A stretch of DNA of 64,000 bases, from contig NZ_LMHH01000001.1 in the NCBI RefSeq assembly GCF_001427865.1, forward strand, positions 2,232,001-2,296,000. Direction: 5' to 3'. Source of the DNA: Altererythrobacter sp. Root672 (GTDB lineage Bacteria; Pseudomonadota; Alphaproteobacteria; Sphingomonadales; Sphingomonadaceae). Position numbers and translations under genes: made by a program. The notes beneath the pieces are model-generated. The model saw nothing but the letters and a program-made list of their open reading frames with translations, was not told where the DNA came from and did not search any database. Below are positions 60,479 through 64,000 of the stretch, one piece after another (within the stretch, counting starts at the first letter, position 1; the number at the start of each line of letters is the position of its first letter).

Positions 60479-61747
60479 TTAGTTGGCGACCGTCGCCGCG
60501 CCAGGAGGCGCCTCGGCGGTCGCGACGGCAGGCGCTTTCGGCTTGGGCGGAGCGATCCGGTCGAGGCGCGCGGTCACCTTGGCACCCGGCATCGCCATCT
60601 GCGTGCCTTCGATCACCACCCGGTCGCTAGGCTCGAGACCACCGCGAACAACGCGCAGGCCTCCGTCGATCACCGGACCGAGCTCGACTTCCTTGGCGGA
60701 AACCGTGCCGTCGCGGGAGACAACCAGCAGCAGTTTGCGGGTCTGGTCGGTCTGCACCGCGGTGTCGGGGACGAGCAGCGCCTTCTCGGTGCCCCCAGTC
60801 GCCAGCCGCATGTTGCCGAACATGCCAGGGGTGAGGAAGTTGTCGGGATTGCGGACCACGGCGCGGGCGCGGATCGTGCCGGAGTTAGGATTCAGGCCGT
60901 TGTCGGTGAAGTCGAGCTCGCCGTTCCACTTGTAGTCGGCTTCGTCCTGCAGGCGGATCTGCACGTCGGCGCCGCGTTGCAGTCCATCGCGCTTCGACTT
61001 GAGGAACGAACCTTCCGAACCGTCGAAAGCGAAGTAGAGCGGATCGGTGGCAACGATCGTGGTCAGCAGAGTAGCTGCCGGGCCATCACCGGCTGCAACC
61101 AGGTTACCCGGGTCTACGCGACGGTCCGACACGCGCCCGCTGATCGGCGCACGAACGGTAGTGAACTCAACGTCGAGGCTCCGCGAGCGCACTCGCGCCT
61201 GCGCCGCGGCAAGCGAAGCGTTGGCTGCGGTCACCCGCGCCCGCAGCGCATCGATCTCGCCCTTGGCCACGGCATCGTCCTCGACCAGGCGCAGCCCGCG
61301 GTCGAGATTGCTGCGGGCGAGCAGAAGGTCGCTCCGTGCGGTTGCCACGCCCGCCTGGGCTTCGGCCAGTGCCGCCTGGTAGGGCCGCGGATCGATTGTG
61401 AACAGCGGCTGCCCCTGGCGGACGAACTGCCCGTCCTGGAAGTGCACCGCGGTGATCTGGCCCGAGACGCGCGGACGCAGCTCAACGCTGCGGCTCGCCT
61501 CGAAGCGGCCGATGTGTTCGTCCCACTGGGTGATCTCACGCTGCAGCGGCGTGGCTACGGTCACGACCGGCAGCGGCGGCGCAGCCGCGGGCACGGCGGT
61601 GGCGCGCAGCAGATACCAGGCGAGCCCCACCACGGCGGCAATCAGCACGATCCAGCCGGCGCGGCCGATCCGCCCGCGACGGGTCGGGATCTCATCCTCC
61701 TGGAGCGCTCTCAGTTTGTCCATTTCGATCGGGGTCAGGTCGTTCAT
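60479..61747 (-). CDS. RND efflux periplasmic adaptor (membrane fusion protein)
   Basis: The ATG at 61747 (422 residues) follows a tgaggac ribosome site; the frame upstream to 61834 is not typical. One N-terminal TM (about 30-48) anchors it. The hybrid has HlyD/AcrA parts: RPRVSGQITAVHFQDGQFVRQGQPLFTIDPRPY (lipoyl half), a helical hairpin (about 120-190), VRAPISGRVSDRRVDPGNLV (second lipoyl half) and beta-barrel and MP domains. It links the RND pump to the outer-membrane channel. The N-terminal cytoplasmic stretch of about 28 residues before the TM is somewhat long. Confidence 0.93.
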   Translation of the reverse strand: MNDLTPIEMDKLRALQEDEIPTRRGRIGRAGWIVLIAAVVGLAWYLLRATAVPAAAPPLPVVTVATPLQREITQWDEHIGRFEASRSVELRPRVSGQITAVHFQDGQFVRQGQPLFTIDPRPYQAALAEAQAGVATARSDLLLARSNLDRGLRLVEDDAVAKGEIDALRARVTAANASLAAAQARVRSRSLDVEFTTVRAPISGRVSDRRVDPGNLVAAGDGPAATLLTTIVATDPLYFAFDGSEGSFLKSKRDGLQRGADVQIRLQDEADYKWNGELDFTDNGLNPNSGTIRARAVVRNPDNFLTPGMFGNMRLATGGTEKALLVPDTAVQTDQTRKLLLVVSRDGTVSAKEVELGPVIDGGLRVVRGGLEPSDRVVIEGTQMAMPGAKVTARLDRIAPPKPKAPAVATAEAPPGAATVAN

Positions 61748-61936
61748 CGGGCGGTCCTCAGAAGGCGCACACCACCGCTCCGGAAAGCGCGGGCTTTTTC
61801 CGAAAAGTGATGCGAACAGACAGGCAAGTTTCATCGAGGAAGCCCCGCGAGAGTCGTAGTCGACCCGCGCAGTTCTGCCTCGCAGCGTTCTGTACCGATA
61901 AGTATGTAATCTGACGTTCAGGTCAAGCGATATTTC

Positions 61937-61951
61937 TATACCGCTCGATAT
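61937..61951. promoter_or_regulatory. Operator-like motif upstream of the efflux operon
   Basis: TATACCGCTCGATAT shares TATACCG-N3-GATAT with the site at 62580 (opposite strand). It sits in the A/T-rich promoter region between the adaptor gene and the TetR gene's 3' end, 190 bp before the adaptor start. Confidence 0.5.
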
Positions 61952-61981
61952 TTTTTTCGCAATGCAGCAAAAATCGGGGCG

Positions 61982-62581
61982 TCAGCGCCCCGGCCAAACC
62001 GCCAGCGTCGCGTCCGCAACTTGCTGTAGTTGCTCGCGGCTAGCCCCTGCACCCGCCTGCACGGAGATGCCCTGCAGCACCGCAGTCAGGTATTGCGTCA
62101 TCGCCTCGGCTTCGACCGGAAGCGTGAAATCGCCTTCGTCGATCGCCCGCTGCATCCGATCCACCATCGCGCCGCGCGAGGACTGGGCCCGCGAGCGTAC
62201 GTCCTGCTGGATCGGTGAGTCTTTGCCCCCACAACTGACCGAAGCGATCACGCCCAGGCAACCGGGGCAGTCGCTGGTGATGTTCTGGATCGTCCCCTCG
62301 AGCAACCGCTGCGCCACTCCGCGCCCGCTCGGGGCCTCCAGCGCGTTCCTGACATAAGCCAGCTTCTCGCTCTCGTAGAGATCGAGCGCGCGCTTGAAGA
62401 GTTCTTCCTTGTTGCCGAAAGCCGCGTAGAGGCTCGGCCGGGTGATGCCCATCGCCTCGGTGAGGTCGGTCATCGAGGCGGCGTCGTAGCCCTTCTCCCA
62501 GAACACGCGCAGCGCGGCAGCCAATGCCTCTTCGACATCGAACTCGCGCGGGCGTCCTCTTGCAGCGGCGGTCATTTCCAT
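61982..62581 (-). CDS. TetR/AcrR-family transcriptional repressor
   Basis: A 199-residue regulator from the ATG at 62581 (or 62575). The N-terminal HTH is RPREFDVEEALAAALRVFWEKGYDAASMTDLTEAMGITRPSLYAAFGNKEELFKRAL, a textbook TetR N-domain. A helical ligand domain contains a DCPGCLGVIASVSCGG segment with several Cys. It lies upstream of and in the same direction as the efflux operon and probably represses it and itself through the shared TATACCG-N3-GATAT sites. Confidence 0.9.
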   Translation of the reverse strand: MEMTAAARGRPREFDVEEALAAALRVFWEKGYDAASMTDLTEAMGITRPSLYAAFGNKEELFKRALDLYESEKLAYVRNALEAPSGRGVAQRLLEGTIQNITSDCPGCLGVIASVSCGGKDSPIQQDVRSRAQSSRGAMVDRMQRAIDEGDFTLPVEAEAMTQYLTAVLQGISVQAGAGASREQLQQVADATLAVWPGR

Positions 62582-62594
62582 ATCACTCGGTATA
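62580..62594. promoter_or_regulatory. Operator-like motif at the start of the tetR gene
   Basis: ATATCACTCGGTATA; its reverse complement reads TATACCGAGTGATAT, matching the efflux promoter motif at 61937 in 12 of 15 positions. It touches the start codon of the regulator, which fits autorepression. Confidence 0.5.
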
Positions 62595-62729
62595 TAATCT
62601 ATTTTGGCCGTTAGCCAAGCCCGACGCTGAGGATGCGCATTTGTTGCCGGAAAACCGGGACTTGGCGGAGATTTTTCCAAGCGCTGCTTGTCCTCTGACA
62701 ACGCATGGGTTCGGTCGGTGTTCTCGATC

Positions 62730-64000
62730 CTACCAAGTAAAGCGCATGCCGACATTGGCGTCTCGGCTGCTGTAATGCTCGCCGCCAAGGTTGGTCCCCC
62801 AGCCGACCCGAAAGTGCAAGCTAAGCGTCGGCGTCACAAGCACGCCGAGCCCTCCGCCCAACTCGAGGACCGACGCCTGGCTATCGGAGATCAGCGACCG
62901 GGTGTTGAAGGTGATCCGGTCTTTCTGGGAGAAGTTGTGCCACACGTCGGCCGAAAGGAAGGGCTGCAGGACCGAGCCTTCATGCACGACTTCACCTTCG
63001 AAGCGCATGCCCACTCGGGCCGCAAGCGCCTCAAAGGCGTCGAACTCGATCCGCGAAAAATCGTCGTCCGACGGACTGAACTTGACGCGCTGCCAGACAA
63101 GTTGGGCTTGGGGCTCCAGCGTCCAGTTGCCGAAGACGGCAATCGGATAGGCGCCCTCCAGCGACGCCGCCATGCTGGTTCCATCGAACCGCGCCTCGAT
63201 CCCGCGGAACGATTGGCCGCTGGCGTCGAGCCAACTGTAGAGGCCCACGAAATCGAGATACCAGCCGCTCTGCCCTGCATAAGTGAGGGTTGCGCCGACA
63301 CCGTCGCTGTTGGTCTCCAGGGTTCCGGATCGCTGCCGTAGCCGGGCAAGGACATTGCCTTTCACGTCACCTGAGGACTCTGCGTGGCTGAAGAACAGGC
63401 CGGCACGGATCTGGCTGCCATCGTCACGTAGATCGGCAAAGACGTCGACACCGGCCTGAAGCAGCCAAAGATCGCCATCGAATTCGGGCGAAAGCTGGAA
63501 ATCGGTGCCCTCGACCACCTGGTCGCCGGTCTGCCGGAAATCCGTCTGGTGGTAGCGGCCCCAGACGCTCGACACCAAACCATCGCCAGCCAGATAGGAT
63601 TGATCGCCCTGACGGTCATGGAACCTGCCCAGTTCGGCCAGGGCCACGTGGTGAGCGGCCGCCGGTAAGGCCGTGATGTTCGGCACTTCAGGACGAATGA
63701 TCGGTGTTGGTCCCGGCGTCTGAATCGGCGGTGGAGTCGGCGTTGGGGTTGGGGTCGGCGTCGGCGTCGGCGTTGGTGTCGGTGGCGGGGTGGGCGTCGG
63801 TGTCGGAGTGGGCGTCGGCGGCGGAGTTGGTGTGGGCGTCGGTGTGGGTGTTGGCGTTGGTGTCGGCGTCGGCGTCGGCGTCGGCGTCGGTGTCGGTGTC
63901 GGCGTTGGCGTTGGTGTCGGCGTCGGTGTTGGCGTGGGCGTCGGTGTCGGCGTCGGCGTCGGCGTTGGCGTCGGCGTGGGCGTTGGCGTCGGCGTTGGTG
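62730..64000 (-). CDS. Autotransporter with Thr-Pro repeat linker, C-terminal part (cut by window end)
   Basis: The C-terminal 318 residues form an autotransporter beta-domain: the entry motif [32 protein letters not shown] is typical, alternating strands follow and the last residues are MRFTW with a terminal aromatic. A GTG at 63686 is not the start: the minus-strand frame stays open through IRPEV, a TPGPTP stretch and about 90 codons of alternating Thr-Pro (some PPP) to the right edge. The passenger domain is outside the window. It lies upstream of, and in the same direction as, the tetR gene. Confidence 0.88.
   Translation of the reverse strand, partial: PTPTPTPTPTPTPTPTPTPTPTPTPTPTPTPTPTPTPTPTPTPTPTPTPTPTPTPTPTPPPTPTPTPTPTPPPTPTPTPTPTPTPTPTPPPIQTPGPTPIIRPEVPNITALPAAAHHVALAELGRFHDRQGDQSYLAGDGLVSSVWGRYHQTDFRQTGDQVVEGTDFQLSPEFDGDLWLLQAGVDVFADLRDDGSQIRAGLFFSHAESSGDVKGNVLARLRQRSGTLETNSDGVGATLTYAGQSGWYLDFVGLYSWLDASGQSFRGIEARFDGTSMAASLEGAYPIAVFGNWTLEPQAQLVWQRVKFSPSDDDFSRIEFDAFEALAARVGMRFEGEVVHEGSVLQPFLSADVWHNFSQKDRITFNTRSLISDSQASVLELGGGLGVLVTPTLSLHFRVGWGTNLGGEHYSSRDANVGMRFTW
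63723..64000 (-). repeat. Hexanucleotide-based repeat encoding (Thr-Pro)n
   Basis: About 278 bp of plus-strand GGNGTN hexamers (mostly ggcgtc, ggtgtc, ggcgtt), read on the minus strand as alternating ACN CCN codons. The frame of three is kept throughout, including at ggcggcgga insertions that give PPP. Such repeats can change length by slippage in multiples of six, altering the linker but not the frame. Confidence 0.85.

Noticed and set aside
63723-64000. Direct repeats considered as a CRISPR array or non-coding minisatellite
   Set aside because: No unique spacers; the unit is 6 bp and encodes Thr-Pro in the frame of the autotransporter.

Overview
The window is GC-rich chromosomal DNA from an alphaproteobacterium, most likely a sphingomonad (Sphingomonadales). 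The reasons are the sugar-type and siderophore-type TonB-dependent receptors, a Wzx/Wzy/BY-kinase exopolysaccharide locus, a NodT-type efflux operon, a pectate/hexuronate utilisation locus, and short palindromic intergenic repeats of a kind common in this group. This placement is inferred from gene content only. I see no rRNA, tRNA, CRISPR array, transposase, integrase or phage gene.

Layout. Positions 2-2174 hold the 3' end of a sensor kinase, a LuxR-type response regulator and a flippase-like membrane protein. Positions 2158-9732 (minus) are a tight seven-gene operon: class III aminotransferase, GT-C-like membrane protein, UbiA prenyltransferase, HAD phosphatase, a small protein, a GMC oxidoreductase and an NAD-dependent epimerase. 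The UbiA/HAD/oxidase/reductase set parallels the mycobacterial route to decaprenyl-phospho-arabinose, so it may make a polyprenyl-phosphate-linked sugar. Positions 9949-12812 hold ABC-F, a small CxxC protein and TrhO. Positions 12831-27621 are an exopolysaccharide cluster: glycosyltransferases, pyruvyltransferase, Wzx, acyltransferase, Wzy/ligase-like protein, membrane-anchored EEP phosphatase, Wzz/BY-kinase and a WbaP-type initiating transferase. A strong intrinsic terminator sits 14 nt before the initiating transferase. No Wza-type exporter lies in the window.

Positions 27642-28703 encode a beta-helix exported protein. Positions 28896-32386 are a Fur-box-preceded iron-uptake operon, followed by an aldehyde dehydrogenase. 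Positions 34138-42557 are the most unusual part: four genes bounded by ordinary ones. They are a SLOG-like sensor fused to a SLATT-like four-helix membrane module, a TIR-TM-TPR protein translationally coupled to an unknown 162-residue protein, and a fused trypsin-like protease plus von Willebrand A protein with no signal peptide. I propose this as a candidate uncharacterised conflict or signalling island.

Positions 43119-55643 are a pectin/hexuronate locus: transporter, FAH-like enzyme, UxaA, LacI regulator, KduI, KduD, KdgK, cupin, pectate lyase and TonB receptor. It carries five copies of a palindromic operator (consensus TGACACCGGTGTCA) at its promoters, which defines a local regulon. UxaB, UxaC and KDPG aldolase are not in the window.

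Positions 55803-62581 hold a tripartite RND efflux operon and a divergent TetR regulator that share an operator-like motif. Positions 62730-64000 are the C-terminal beta-barrel of an autotransporter whose reading frame continues off the right edge through a long Thr-Pro repeat.
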